Part shown: one piece after another, positions 47,788-58,603 of the stretch
Numbering within the stretch: position 1 is the stretch's first letter
Layout of the letters: each line of letters opens with the position of its first letter
Source of the DNA: Geminocystis sp. NIES-3708
GTDB lineage: Bacteria > Cyanobacteriota > Cyanobacteriia > Cyanobacteriales > Cyanobacteriaceae
Direction: 5' to 3'
NCBI RefSeq assembly: GCF_001548095.1
Contig: NZ_AP014815.1
Span: 186,001-250,000 of the forward strand
Length of the DNA: 64,000 nucleotides
Notes under the pieces: generated by a model
Seen by the model: the letters and a program-made list of their open reading frames with translations, nothing else
The model's database searches: none
Told to the model about the DNA's origin: nothing
Made by a program: the position numbers and the translations under genes

Positions 47788-48647
47788 AAAACTTCTATGA
47801 TTATATTTGCTTTATGAATTTCTTGAGGTTGTAAATATTTTAATTGTTCTCCTGTATTAATACTATTACGAGGTGAACTCCAAGGTTCGAGACAAATATA
47901 ATCTTTATCCTTTAATGTCCAAAATACTAAGGTAGAAAATAATTCAGTGAAAGTTATATCAACTTTTAAATTACGTTTATAATCAGCAAAAGATGTTTTT
48001 TGTTCACTTATTTGAGTAAAAGCAATGTCAATTTCTTCCGTAGAATAGTCTAATTCTCCATTAAATGGATAAGTAATATCTCCATTTTTATTATGATATT
48101 CAGTAGCAGGAATTTGCAAGTTTAATTGATTTTTATCATTGCAATAAAAATAAGGATGAAAACCGACAGAAAAAGGCATTTTTTCTTGAGATTTATTTTG
48201 ATATAATTGCTCGATAATTAACTTTTTTCCTAATAATTTATAAGTAAATTGTAACTCAAATTCAAAGGGATAAACTTTTAATGTTTCTGAATTACTTTTT
48301 AAGGATAAAATTATGTTAGCGGAAGAATCAGTAGATTGACTTATTACTTTCCAGGGTAAATCCCTCGCAAAACCATGTTGTTTTAAAATATATTGCTGAT
48401 CTTGATAGTTAAAGATATTATCAGGTAAGTTACCGCAAATAGGAAATAAAATAGGGATTCCTCCTCTAACACTTAATTGCGGATTTTTAAATCTTTCTTG
48501 ATCTAAGTATAAAATTTTTTGTCCTTGTATTGTCCAATCTGTAACAATACCTCCCTTTTCAGGAACAATTTCTAAGCGAGAGTTACTATCTAAATCTTTT
48601 AAAATATAAGTTAAGTATTCTTCTTGTTTTATGGCAATATTAAACAT
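47784..48647 (-). CDS. Aldose 1-epimerase family protein (YeaD/galactose-mutarotase-like)
   Basis: A 287-residue beta-sandwich protein. SRLEIVPEKGGIVTDWTIQG and VRGGIPILFPICGNLPDN at the N-terminus, PFSVGFHPYFYCND with the catalytic His and CLEPWSSPRNSINTG with the Glu-containing motif are typical. Relatives act as mutarotases or hexose-6-phosphate 1-epimerases; which activity applies here cannot be read out. No signal peptide, so it is cytosolic. The 3' end overlaps that of folC. Confidence 0.85.
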   Translation of the reverse strand: MFNIAIKQEEYLTYILKDLDSNSRLEIVPEKGGIVTDWTIQGQKILYLDQERFKNPQLSVRGGIPILFPICGNLPDNIFNYQDQQYILKQHGFARDLPWKVISQSTDSSANIILSLKSNSETLKVYPFEFELQFTYKLLGKKLIIEQLYQNKSQEKMPFSVGFHPYFYCNDKNQLNLQIPATEYHNKNGDITYPFNGELDYSTEEIDIAFTQISEQKTSFADYKRNLKVDITFTELFSTLVFWTLKDKDYICLEPWSSPRNSINTGEQLKYLQPQEIHKANIIIEVF

Positions 48648-48895
48648 ATAATTATTAAGTAGAGTATGATTAAAAAACTTTTTGATGGATGGTAGTTAGG
48701 AGAAATACTTATTAATAAAGATTTTTATTTCAGTATTCTAATTAAATAAGTAAATATTTTGTATAAAATCGGATTAAAAATGTTAGGTTTTTAAATAAAA
48801 GCAAACAAAATGTTACACTGTTGTTAATGGAATATTTCTAAATCGTTGATCATAAAAGACTTTTGACTTTTGTAGCAAGTTATAATTATAAATAT

Positions 48896-51271
48896 TTATT
48901 TTTTTTCTGATGTTTTAGGTATTGAAAATCCTTTAGGATTAGACCGAGATTTTGTTAATTGTACCTGAAATTTAACTTGATCAACTATTTTATCTTTTCT
49001 GATTTCTAATATCCATGAACCTTCTTGTAATTCCCAGAAAAAAGAATTAGAGACATTAGTAGCTATTTTCTGGTTATTTAACCATAATTCTACTGGCTCA
49101 TTGATTTTTCCTCCTAATTGAAATTCTAATTTTTGTTGGTGATTTTTATCACTATCTAATAAAAAAACATCACCATTCCGAGGAGATAAAATTCTTAAAT
49201 TAGTGGGCATCAAATCAGAAAGAGGTTGTTTTGCTAACCATTCATTATATTCTGATGGTAAATTGAGATCAGAGGAAGAATTATTATTGTCTGAGGTGGA
49301 CTGATAAAATATATCAGGCTTATTTTCGTAATCACTCAAATCCTGTGGATAAAAATATTCTTGCACAATAGAAGGACAATAGGGAGTTGGCTTTAAACCT
49401 GAAAGAGCACAAATAGGGCGTTTTATCATTCCTACAGGTAAATCAAATGGCTGAGGTGTTTTTTGTTCATGTAAGTGTAATAAAATGCGATTCCAAAGAG
49501 GTGCGGCACCCATAACTCCAGAAACTTGACGCATTGGTTGCCCGTCAAAATTTCCCACCCACGTAGCAACAGTATAATCAGATGTAAAACCAATTGTCCA
49601 AGTATCTCGAAAATTAGATGAAGTACCCGTTTTGACTGCTGAAGGAAACGGTAAATTGAGAATTGAATTAACTCCAAAAGCTTTAGCACGGGCATGGCGA
49701 TCGCTTAACATATCTGTAACTAAACTCCAACTAGAAGTATCTTTTGACAATTTAAAGTTGGTAGGTTGTGGTTGATTAGTTATTGTTTGTAAATCTAAAT
49801 TTTGAGTTCCTTTTTGTGCCATGATACGATAAGCACGGGCTAATTCCCAAAGGGAAACTTCACCACTACCAAGAGTTAAACCTAGTCCATAGTATTCTGG
49901 AGATTGATTAAGATGTTCAAAACCTAGTTTTTGTAATCGAGTTAAAAAATTTTCAACGCCTACTTTCTCTAAAACACGCACTGCTGGTACATTTAAGGAA
50001 TTCGCTAAAGCAACTCTTATCCTTACTGGTCCAGAAAAAGTTTCACTATAATCACTAGGACTATACAATTTTGCCCCCGGAATTGCATAATGAGTAGGAA
50101 CATCTGCTAAAACAGTGTTACCATGAATTAAACGCTTTTCTAAGGCTAATTGATATAAAAAAGGTTTCAAAGTTGAGCCTGGCTGTCGTAAGGCTTGTAC
50201 ACCGTCATTATTGCCTAATTCATCTACCCCAAAATAATCTGTAGAGCCAACATAGGCTAATATTTCTCCTGTATGATTATCAATTACTAAAGCAGCGGCT
50301 TGATGAACATTATGAGATTTAAGACTGCGAATTACTTCTTTTGCTTGGGTTTCTACAAATTTTTGTAAAGGAAGATCAATAGTTGTTTGAATTTGGCTAG
50401 GATGATTTACGGGAAGTTGACTCGTTACCCAAAAAAGAAAATGAGGTGCGGCAATAATGCCTTGTTGTCGAGATTGTAGAGGTATTTTTTCTTGATAGGC
50501 TTCTCTTGCTTGATTTGTGGTGATATAACCTTCTTTTGTCATCCGTTTAAGTACATATTTTTGTCGGCGTTTTAAATATTCCCAACCGATATAGGGATTA
50601 AGATAAGTCGGATTATTGGGAATCGCAGCTAAAATACTTGCTTGAGCAAGGTTTAAATCTTTGGCGGAAATACCAAAATAAATACGAGAAGCGGCTTCTA
50701 AACCATATATATTACTTCCCATGGGCAAACGGTTAATATAGGCTTGTAAAATAGCATTTTTATCCATTCCTGCGGTTAATCGCCAAGAAAGCCAGATTTC
50801 TTTAAATTTTGCTGGTAAAGTACGGGAAGAAGGTTCGAGCATTCTCGCTAATTGCATAGTAATGGTGGAAGCACCACTAATGACTTTTTTTGATTCTATG
50901 GCTTGGTAAATTGAGCGAATAATTGCTTTAAAATCTAATGCACCATGATGATAAAACTCTGCATCTTCTGTCGCTAAAATTGCTTTAATAAATATTGGCG
51001 AAACTTGATCAAGGGTAATGACTGAAGTATGATTTTGATCACGGGTTAAAATAGTTCCTAAAGGTAAACCATTGCGATCGCTAAATTCTATAGCTTGTTC
51101 ATTTTGTTGAATATCCTTTTCTGTAATAGGAGCAAGATAAGGAATTAATCTCACTGTTAATGACAAAAATATTAGTATTAACAATCCTCTCATTTTACCA
51201 CTACGTCTTTGCCAGAGGAGTAGGTAAATTTGTTGAGTAATTATAATTAGCCCTTGAGGAAGTTTGCTCAT
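48896..51271 (-). CDS. pbpC: Penicillin-binding protein 1C
   Basis: A 791-residue bifunctional peptidoglycan synthase. After a membrane anchor (about residues 25-45), the glycosyltransferase domain has the catalytic Glu in ATEDAEFYHHGALD and GASTITMQLARML. The transpeptidase domain has the serine motif GSTLKPF, SLN in NSLNVPAVR and the KTG motif in AVKTGTSSNFRDTWTIGF. The C-terminal 100 residues match the BiPBP_C domain (NGDVFLLDSDKNHQQKLEFQ...), specific to the 1C class. The gene is divergent from the alpha-2-macroglobulin gene, and the two are linked in many bacteria. Confidence 0.94.
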   Translation of the reverse strand: MSKLPQGLIIITQQIYLLLWQRRSGKMRGLLILIFLSLTVRLIPYLAPITEKDIQQNEQAIEFSDRNGLPLGTILTRDQNHTSVITLDQVSPIFIKAILATEDAEFYHHGALDFKAIIRSIYQAIESKKVISGASTITMQLARMLEPSSRTLPAKFKEIWLSWRLTAGMDKNAILQAYINRLPMGSNIYGLEAASRIYFGISAKDLNLAQASILAAIPNNPTYLNPYIGWEYLKRRQKYVLKRMTKEGYITTNQAREAYQEKIPLQSRQQGIIAAPHFLFWVTSQLPVNHPSQIQTTIDLPLQKFVETQAKEVIRSLKSHNVHQAAALVIDNHTGEILAYVGSTDYFGVDELGNNDGVQALRQPGSTLKPFLYQLALEKRLIHGNTVLADVPTHYAIPGAKLYSPSDYSETFSGPVRIRVALANSLNVPAVRVLEKVGVENFLTRLQKLGFEHLNQSPEYYGLGLTLGSGEVSLWELARAYRIMAQKGTQNLDLQTITNQPQPTNFKLSKDTSSWSLVTDMLSDRHARAKAFGVNSILNLPFPSAVKTGTSSNFRDTWTIGFTSDYTVATWVGNFDGQPMRQVSGVMGAAPLWNRILLHLHEQKTPQPFDLPVGMIKRPICALSGLKPTPYCPSIVQEYFYPQDLSDYENKPDIFYQSTSDNNNSSSDLNLPSEYNEWLAKQPLSDLMPTNLRILSPRNGDVFLLDSDKNHQQKLEFQLGGKINEPVELWLNNQKIATNVSNSFFWELQEGSWILEIRKDKIVDQVKFQVQLTKSRSNPKGFSIPKTSEKK

Positions 51272-51430
51272 TTCAATTTCGACAATTTCTGTCTTACTGT
51301 TGCCATAGTTTGCATATTTTTCATTTTAGCAAAACTATTTTCAAGGCTAAATCATAAGAATTGTATCTATTTGAGTAATCTTTTTTTTAAATTTGCTATC
51401 ACAAAGTTATGAATAATTGGGGAAAAGTAA

Positions 51431-54400
51431 ATGTCAGCAAAGGGTAAAACTCGTAAAATTATTAAATACGGAAAATACTTGATCTTGAGTATTATTGCCT
51501 GTATTTTTATAGTAGGATGTAACCTATTGAGTATTCAAGAAGGAAAAGAGCCTTTACCATCAGTTTCTTCTATACCTTTACCAACTTTACCTAATTGGAT
51601 TGAGCAAATTACCCCCATCGATGAAGCTAAACCCTTATCTCAAATTTTGATTCGTTTCAAAAATCCCTTAACTCCTCTTGAAAAACTTGATACACCTGAA
51701 CAAGAAAATCTGTTAACTAAGTTTGAAATATTACCTCCTTTACCTGGTCAGTTTCGTATTTTAACACCAAAAATGGTAGGTTTTCAGGCTGATCAAGCAT
51801 TACCAAAAGCCACGAGAATTAAAGTTACGTTAAAAGCAGGTTTATCAGATTTAAAAAATAACACTTTAGAAGAAGATTTAGCGTGGACATTTAATACTGA
51901 AACAATAAAATTAACCAATTTACCCGGTAAAACTATGGATTCAGATGAAGAAGTTCAACCTATTGATATTAAGCCTAATTTAGAATTTACTTCTAACGTT
52001 GAACTAGATCTTCATTCTCTCACAAATAAAATTAGTTTGAATTCTTCAGAAAGTCAAGAAAAAATTAACGTTACAGTTGCATTAAAACCTAAAGATAAAA
52101 ATACAGAATATACTGAAGATTCTTCAGAAAAATTTGATCCTTCTTCTCCTCTATGGATTTATACACTTAAACCTCAAAAAACTCTAAATAAAGCAACTAA
52201 TTATCAATTAGAATTCGCCCCAGGTTTACTTCCTCTCAATGGTAATTTACCCAGTCAATTTCCTTTTTCTAGTAAGCTATTTACCTATGCACCTTTAGCC
52301 TTTGATAAAATTGAAAATTATGGAAAACCTGATCAATATGGAGTTTATGGACGTTTTGTTAATGGTAGTCCTCAATTAAAATTTAATAATGGTTTAATCG
52401 CTAAGTCAGTAATCGAAAATATAACTATTAATCCTACTCCAAAAAAAGCTATAAAATTACTTCAAACTTATGATGAAGATAATATTGTAAGTTTTAATCC
52501 TTGGGCATTAGAAGCAAATACTAACTATACAATTACTATTAATTCTAAACTTCAAGATAAATTTGATCAAACTTTAGATAAACCCCTTACTTTAAAATAT
52601 CAAACAGGAGATATTGCCCCAGAAATATGGGCACCTAGTGAGTTAAATATTTTCCCTTCAGAAACTGATTTACAATTAAATATTTCTACAGTAAATTTAC
52701 CAAATTCTCAGTATCAAGCCACTTATAAAGTTATTCAACCAGAAGATTTAGTTTATAGTGAATCTGCTTATCCTACAGGACAAAATAATGATTTATTACC
52801 AAACTCAAAAACTTGGTCAACTTTTACTGCCAAGGGCAAAAAAAATGAAGTTTATGATAATGTTATTCCTCTCAAAGAAAAACTAAATAATAGTAAGGGA
52901 ATATTAGCTTATGGAGTTAAAGCAAAGACGAATAGTTATAATGAAAAAGATAAAATTTTATGGCGTGAACCAGAATATTACGGATTAGTACAATTAACTA
53001 ATTTAGGTGTATTTTCTCAGTGGTTTCCTGAATCTGGTTTAATTAAAGTTTATCATTTATCTGACGGTTTACCAGTAAATAATGCTACGGTAGAAATTTA
53101 TCTGTCAAAATTAGAAAATACTGAAGAAAAATATCCTCCTCAACCTTGTGCAATAAGTCAAACCGATGAAACAGGAACTATAATTTTTGATGGTGAAAAA
53201 TGGAGTAATTGTCTTATCAATAATGAACCTCCGAAATTATTAGTAATTGCCAAAAAAAATGATGATTGGGCATTTGCAAGAACTAATGAATATAGTGGTG
53301 CTTATGAATATGGAATTAACGCAGGTTGGGATGATAAAAAACCTATTTCCAGAGGAATTATTTTTTCTGATCGACAATTATATCAACCTCAAGAAACTGC
53401 TTATTTTACTGGTACTGCTTATTACTTAAAAAATGGAATTTTACAGCAAGATAAAAATATTCTTTATCAAGTTACTTTAACAAATCCTGATGGAAAAAAG
53501 GTTGATTTAGGTACACAAACGACTAATGAATTTGGAACATTTTCCTTAGAATTACCTTTAGCTAAAAATCAACCATTAGGTAACTATTCTTTAGTAGCAA
53601 AAGGGGAAACAGGAGTTGAAATTTATGGAGATTTTCGGGTGGCTGAATTTAAACCACCCAATTTTAAAGTTGATCTTAAATTGGATCAAGAATTTGCTTT
53701 TATTAATGAAAAAATAACCGTTAATACAGAAAGTAATTATTTCTTTGGTTCACCCGTTCAAGGAGGTAAAATAAATTATTATGTTACCCGTCAAAAAGCT
53801 AATTTTACACCAAAAAATTGGGATAAGTTTAATTTTGGTCGTCAATGGTTTTTTCCTGAAGAAGAGCCTGAAGTCCCCAATGATGTATTACAAGATAATC
53901 AAATTTTAGATAAGACTGGTAAAAATACTCAACAAATTGCTGTATCTCAAGATTTACCTTATCCCATGACTTACCTAGTGGAAGCACAAGTTAGCGATAT
54001 TTCTAATTTATCGGTGTCGAATAGTAAAACTTTTACAGCTTTACCTAGTGATAAATTAATTGGATTACAAAGCGACTTTGTCGCGAATGCAGGGCAATCT
54101 TTTCCTGTTAAATTAATTGTGACGGATGCCACAGGAAAAGTGATTACTGGGGAGAAAGTCAAAGTAGAATTGCAATCAATGAATTATAGCAGTGTCATGA
54201 AATTGGAAGAAGGAAGTCGCATTGCTAACCAACAAATTGAGTATAAAACAGTAGCACAGCAAGACATAATGTCTAGTAACGAGCCTCAAATAATTTCTTT
54301 TACCCCTTCTGATTCTGGCTCATACCGTATTCAAGCAAATTTTATCAATAGTAATACTGATATTACAGCTACCGATTCACAAATTTGGGTAACAGGGGAA

Positions 54401-57166
54401 AATCAAGTTAATTGGGCTGATAGTTACGATAGTAATCAACTAAAAATTGAACTTGATAAAGACACCTATCAAGTGGGAGAAACTGCCACTGCATTGATAC
54501 AATCTCCTTATCCCGAAGGAGAATTATATTTTGCCGTAATTCGTCATGATATTATTTATCATACTACTCAAAAAGTAACAGGGGGTGCACCTAAAGTTCA
54601 ATTTACCGTTACTCCTGAAATGTTGCCTAATGCTGCGGTAGAAGCTGTTTTAGTGCGTCAAGGTACACCTTTAACACAAATGGAAGCAGGTAACGTCAAA
54701 AATTTAGTACGCATTGGTTTTACACCTTTTAATCTCAACTTGGATGAACAATATTTACAAGTAAAAGTCACTCCCCAAGAAACCATAACAAAACCAACTA
54801 CAGAGCAAACTATTAATTTAGAGCTAAAAGATTATCAAGGTAATCCCATTGAAGGACAATTTACTCTGATGGCTGTTAATGAAGCTATACTACAATTGAC
54901 GGGTTATAGTCCTCCAGATTTAGTCAAGACTGTTTATGCAGATCAAGATATATCAACTCGTTTAGCTGATAATCGTCCTCAAGTGGTTTTGAATTCTCCA
55001 GCTTCTCCACTACAAAAGGGTTGGGGATACGGAGGTGGAGACTCAGCAGGAATTGCTAATACCCAAATTCGTAAAGATTTTCGTGCTTTAGCCTATTATA
55101 ATGGCTCTATTTTAACCGATAGCAACGGAAAAGCTAGTATTAATTTTACCTTGCCTGATGATTTAACTACTTGGAGATTAATGGCGATCGCCACTGATGG
55201 GAACTTACATTTCGGAAACGCTGAAACAACTTTTATTACGCAAAAACCCCTTAGCACTAATCCGATTTTACCTCAATTTGTACGCTTAGGAGATCAATTT
55301 TTAGGAGGTTTATCCGTTACTAATTTAGCAGAAAAATCAGGATATTTAAGTATTAATAGTGAGAGTTCAAACAATTTTAAATTTACTAAAGAATCTCAGC
55401 TAAAAACTCAAGCAGAATCAGGAACAAAAATTTATACTTTTCCTATAACTGTAAGTAAAATAGGCGAAGGTAAAATACAATTTTTAACAAACTTAAATAA
55501 TCAGGAAAAAGACGCTTTTGAAACACCCTTAGAAGTCAAAAATTTAGACATAACAGAACAACTAATAACATCAGGTAAAATAGAAAATGAAATTACAATA
55601 CCTTTAAATATTAATAATCAAGTAATAGCTGATGCAGGAGGTTTAGAAATTTCCTTAGCTAACACCTTAATTCCTAATATAAATCTTACTGCTAAACAAA
55701 TTTTTGATAACGAAGAATATCCCTTTTTAGAAAGCTCTGCCAATCGTTTAATGATTGCCGCAAATTTACAAATTCTCAAAGAGAAAGGTAAATTAAATTT
55801 AACGGATTTTCAACCGATAAAAAAAGCTAATGAAGCTATAGAAAATTTAGAAAAATTGCAAAAAGAAGACGGTGGATTTACCTCATTTCCACAAGGAGAA
55901 AAGTCAGATCCTTTTTTAACACCTTATGTTGCTAATAGTTTAGTACAAGCAAAATTAGCAGGATTTAAGATTGATAAAAATTTACTCACTTCTGTGACTA
56001 ATTACTTAGAAAAAATCTTAGCAAATCCAGATCAAGATAACTTATGCAATAACTTGATTTGTAAAAATCAAATCCGTTTAAATAGTTTAATTGCGTTAGA
56101 TAATTTAGGACAAAAACGTACTGATTTTTTACAATCTATATATGAACAAAAAGACGAATTAGATTTCGTAAATCAGATTAAATTAGCTCGTTATCTTAGT
56201 CAATTTCCAGAATGGACAAATCAAGCAGAAAATCTTATTAATAATATTCAAGAAAGCATCTATCAAACAGGAAGAAATAGTACTGTTAATTTACCTTCTT
56301 ATTGGAGTTGGCTTGACTCAAATACTATTGCTCAAGCAGAAGCATTACGTTTATTTATTACTAAGGAAAATTCATCAGAAAATATTGATCGTTTATTAGA
56401 AGGATTATTAGCAATGCGACGAAATGGAGTTTGGAATAATAATTATGAAAATGCTCAGGCATTAACTGCTTTAGTTGAATATAGTCAATTAGAAAGTATT
56501 TATTCTAATTTTCAGGCAACAGTAAAACTTAATAATCAATTGTTAGAAAATGTCAAATTTCAAGGTTATAAACCATCTAATTATGACATCAATATTTCTA
56601 ACAAAAATTTACCAAATGGAAAAAATAATTTAAAATTAAGTAAATCTGGTGAAGGTATTTTACATTATTTAACAGCTTATAAATATCGATTACTTGGCAA
56701 TCAACCGGGGTGTTTAAATGGACTGCGAGTTACTCGTTATATTCATCCTGTTAATCAACAAAATATCATTGAAAAATTAGGACTTTATGCCCCTGATAAA
56801 TTAGTAACTTTACCTGTAGGAAATATTTTTGATTTAGAATTAGAAATTATCACAGATCATCCCGTCAATCATCTTATTATTAATGATTATCTTCCCGCAG
56901 GATTAGAAGCTATTGATAGCAATTTTCAAACATCAAGTAACTATTTTCAAGCTCAAGAAGACAGTTGGCAAATTAATTATCAACAAATCTATAAAGATAA
57001 AATAGTTGCTTATGGTGATCAACTAGAAGCAGGAGTGTATCATTTACATTATTTAGTACGCTCAGTTACTAAAGGAACTTTTGAATGGCCCGGTGCTGAA
57101 GTTCATTTACAATACGCTCCTGAAGAATTTGGACGTACTGCCTCAGCAAAAATGGAGATAAAATAA
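51431..57166 (+). CDS. Alpha-2-macroglobulin family lipoprotein, thioester motif missing
   Basis: A 1911-residue protein. The N-terminal leader ends in the lipobox IVGC with Cys30, so the mature protein is lipid-anchored. Macroglobulin (MG) domains follow, with IIFSDRQLYQPQETAYFTGTAYY typical of MG3-MG4, then GWGYGGGDSAGIANTQIRKDF before the bait-side MG7, SINFTLPDDLTTWRLMAIATDG, and the thioester-domain helices from about residue 1400 (INLTAKQIFDNEEYPFLESSANRLM, shown in parts). The usual CLEQ is replaced by FLES at 1432-1435, so no thioester forms. Bacterial members are thought to trap host or rival proteases in the periplasm. It is divergent from pbpC. Confidence 0.9.
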   Translation: MSAKGKTRKIIKYGKYLILSIIACIFIVGCNLLSIQEGKEPLPSVSSIPLPTLPNWIEQITPIDEAKPLSQILIRFKNPLTPLEKLDTPEQENLLTKFEILPPLPGQFRILTPKMVGFQADQALPKATRIKVTLKAGLSDLKNNTLEEDLAWTFNTETIKLTNLPGKTMDSDEEVQPIDIKPNLEFTSNVELDLHSLTNKISLNSSESQEKINVTVALKPKDKNTEYTEDSSEKFDPSSPLWIYTLKPQKTLNKATNYQLEFAPGLLPLNGNLPSQFPFSSKLFTYAPLAFDKIENYGKPDQYGVYGRFVNGSPQLKFNNGLIAKSVIENITINPTPKKAIKLLQTYDEDNIVSFNPWALEANTNYTITINSKLQDKFDQTLDKPLTLKYQTGDIAPEIWAPSELNIFPSETDLQLNISTVNLPNSQYQATYKVIQPEDLVYSESAYPTGQNNDLLPNSKTWSTFTAKGKKNEVYDNVIPLKEKLNNSKGILAYGVKAKTNSYNEKDKILWREPEYYGLVQLTNLGVFSQWFPESGLIKVYHLSDGLPVNNATVEIYLSKLENTEEKYPPQPCAISQTDETGTIIFDGEKWSNCLINNEPPKLLVIAKKNDDWAFARTNEYSGAYEYGINAGWDDKKPISRGIIFSDRQLYQPQETAYFTGTAYYLKNGILQQDKNILYQVTLTNPDGKKVDLGTQTTNEFGTFSLELPLAKNQPLGNYSLVAKGETGVEIYGDFRVAEFKPPNFKVDLKLDQEFAFINEKITVNTESNYFFGSPVQGGKINYYVTRQKANFTPKNWDKFNFGRQWFFPEEEPEVPNDVLQDNQILDKTGKNTQQIAVSQDLPYPMTYLVEAQVSDISNLSVSNSKTFTALPSDKLIGLQSDFVANAGQSFPVKLIVTDATGKVITGEKVKVELQSMNYSSVMKLEEGSRIANQQIEYKTVAQQDIMSSNEPQIISFTPSDSGSYRIQANFINSNTDITATDSQIWVTGENQVNWADSYDSNQLKIELDKDTYQVGETATALIQSPYPEGELYFAVIRHDIIYHTTQKVTGGAPKVQFTVTPEMLPNAAVEAVLVRQGTPLTQMEAGNVKNLVRIGFTPFNLNLDEQYLQVKVTPQETITKPTTEQTINLELKDYQGNPIEGQFTLMAVNEAILQLTGYSPPDLVKTVYADQDISTRLADNRPQVVLNSPASPLQKGWGYGGGDSAGIANTQIRKDFRALAYYNGSILTDSNGKASINFTLPDDLTTWRLMAIATDGNLHFGNAETTFITQKPLSTNPILPQFVRLGDQFLGGLSVTNLAEKSGYLSINSESSNNFKFTKESQLKTQAESGTKIYTFPITVSKIGEGKIQFLTNLNNQEKDAFETPLEVKNLDITEQLITSGKIENEITIPLNINNQVIADAGGLEISLANTLIPNINLTAKQIFDNEEYPFLESSANRLMIAANLQILKEKGKLNLTDFQPIKKANEAIENLEKLQKEDGGFTSFPQGEKSDPFLTPYVANSLVQAKLAGFKIDKNLLTSVTNYLEKILANPDQDNLCNNLICKNQIRLNSLIALDNLGQKRTDFLQSIYEQKDELDFVNQIKLARYLSQFPEWTNQAENLINNIQESIYQTGRNSTVNLPSYWSWLDSNTIAQAEALRLFITKENSSENIDRLLEGLLAMRRNGVWNNNYENAQALTALVEYSQLESIYSNFQATVKLNNQLLENVKFQGYKPSNYDINISNKNLPNGKNNLKLSKSGEGILHYLTAYKYRLLGNQPGCLNGLRVTRYIHPVNQQNIIEKLGLYAPDKLVTLPVGNIFDLELEIITDHPVNHLIINDYLPAGLEAIDSNFQTSSNYFQAQEDSWQINYQQIYKDKIVAYGDQLEAGVYHLHYLVRSVTKGTFEWPGAEVHLQYAPEEFGRTASAKMEIK

Positions 57167-57345
57167 ATCCGTAAATATTACGATAACTGAAAGCTGAGTA
57201 CTCATAGTTAAAACTTCTAAAAATCTCACGACTTCCATAGTAAGATTGCTATATAATATTTTTTTAGTAATTCAAAGTATTATATTTATTGTCATTAATT
57301 ATAAAGATTTAGTATTAAAGTAGATAATAGATATTGCCTAATTTT

Positions 57346-58500
57346 ATGATAGAAGATCAAGAAAAAATTTACTGGTTAGCATGGTCAAAAATAAAAGGAC
57401 TAGGTGCAGTATCTCTAAAAAAAATATATGATTATTTTGGTAGCTTGGAACTAGCTTGGAAAGTTTCACCCCAAGAATTGATAAAAATAGAAGGAATAGG
57501 TAAAAAATTATGTAACTCAATTCAAGAAGAAAAAATAAAAATTGAGCCTGAAAATTTATACTTAAAACATCTCGAAAAAAATCCTAACTTTTGGACTCCT
57601 AACGAAAAAGAATACCCTCAATTATTATTAGAAATTCCTAGCCCTCCAGCCATATTATATTATCAAGGAAAAGTAAATTTAGCTGAAAATCAAGGTATAA
57701 ATCCATTAATCGGTATTGTTGGCACACGAAAACCCACAGAACATGGAAAAAAATGGACGTATAATATAGCGAAGGCTTTAGCTGAAAATGGTTTTACGGT
57801 GGTATCAGGTTTAGCTGAAGGTATTGACACTCAAGCGCATCGTGGTTGTTTAGATGGTGGTGGAAGAACTATTGCTATACTAGGTAATGGACTTGATAGG
57901 GCTTATCCTTCAAGCAATCGTCAGTTAATGGCAGAAATTGCCGAAAAAGGGCTAATTATGACAGAATATGAGTATGGAAGCACACCAGAAAGGAGTAATT
58001 TCCCAGCCCGTAATCGCATTGTTGCTGGTTTATGTCGAGCAGTTTTAGTGATGGAAGCACCAGAAAAATCAGGGGCGTTAATAACTGCCCGTTATGCCAA
58101 TGAGTTTAATCGAGATGTTTATACTTTACCGAATACTCCTGATAATGTTCAAGCGAGGGGATGTTTACGGTTAATTCATAATGGGGCGGAGGTGATTATT
58201 ACCCCAGAAGAGTTATTAGCTAGTTTAGGAGTGATTCCTAGTTTAGTTGAAGGGCAACAATTATCATTATTTTCAGCGTCTTCTCCTTCAATACCGCAAA
58301 AAACAAAAGAAGAACCCATCTTATCCTCTACTTTTAGAATAATTTATGACCAGATCGATGTCAACCCCACTTCTTTTGATGTGATTGTGGAAAAAAGTTT
58401 TCTCAATAGTGGAGAAGTTTCAGGAATTTTATTACAACTAGAGTTAGAGGGTTTAATCACTCAATTACCCGGCATGATGTATCAAAGAATTAATAATTAA
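57346..58500 (+). CDS. dprA: DNA-processing protein A (DprA/Smf)
   Basis: A 384-residue protein. A SAM/HhH-like N-terminus (GLGAVSLKKIYDYFGSLELAW, abbreviated, and IEGIGKKL) is followed by the Rossmann DprA core: IVGTRKPTEHG, VVSGLAEGIDTQAHRGCL, TIAILGNGLDRAYPSSNRQL, SGALITARYANEFNRDVYTLP and RGCLRLIHNGAEVI. A C-terminal winged helix (IIYDQIDVNPTSFD...) ends it. DprA loads RecA on incoming single-stranded DNA during natural transformation. ATG at 57346 is preferred to TTG at 57334. Confidence 0.93.
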   Translation: MIEDQEKIYWLAWSKIKGLGAVSLKKIYDYFGSLELAWKVSPQELIKIEGIGKKLCNSIQEEKIKIEPENLYLKHLEKNPNFWTPNEKEYPQLLLEIPSPPAILYYQGKVNLAENQGINPLIGIVGTRKPTEHGKKWTYNIAKALAENGFTVVSGLAEGIDTQAHRGCLDGGGRTIAILGNGLDRAYPSSNRQLMAEIAEKGLIMTEYEYGSTPERSNFPARNRIVAGLCRAVLVMEAPEKSGALITARYANEFNRDVYTLPNTPDNVQARGCLRLIHNGAEVIITPEELLASLGVIPSLVEGQQLSLFSASSPSIPQKTKEEPILSSTFRIIYDQIDVNPTSFDVIVEKSFLNSGEVSGILLQLELEGLITQLPGMMYQRINN

Positions 58501-58603
58501 TAATATTAGAAAATCCAAAATATCTAATTAACTTTTAATTCCTAATTATCAATTAATTCCTCATTCTCGATTTCCTTTTCAATCTAATTCCTAATTATTT
58601 GTT

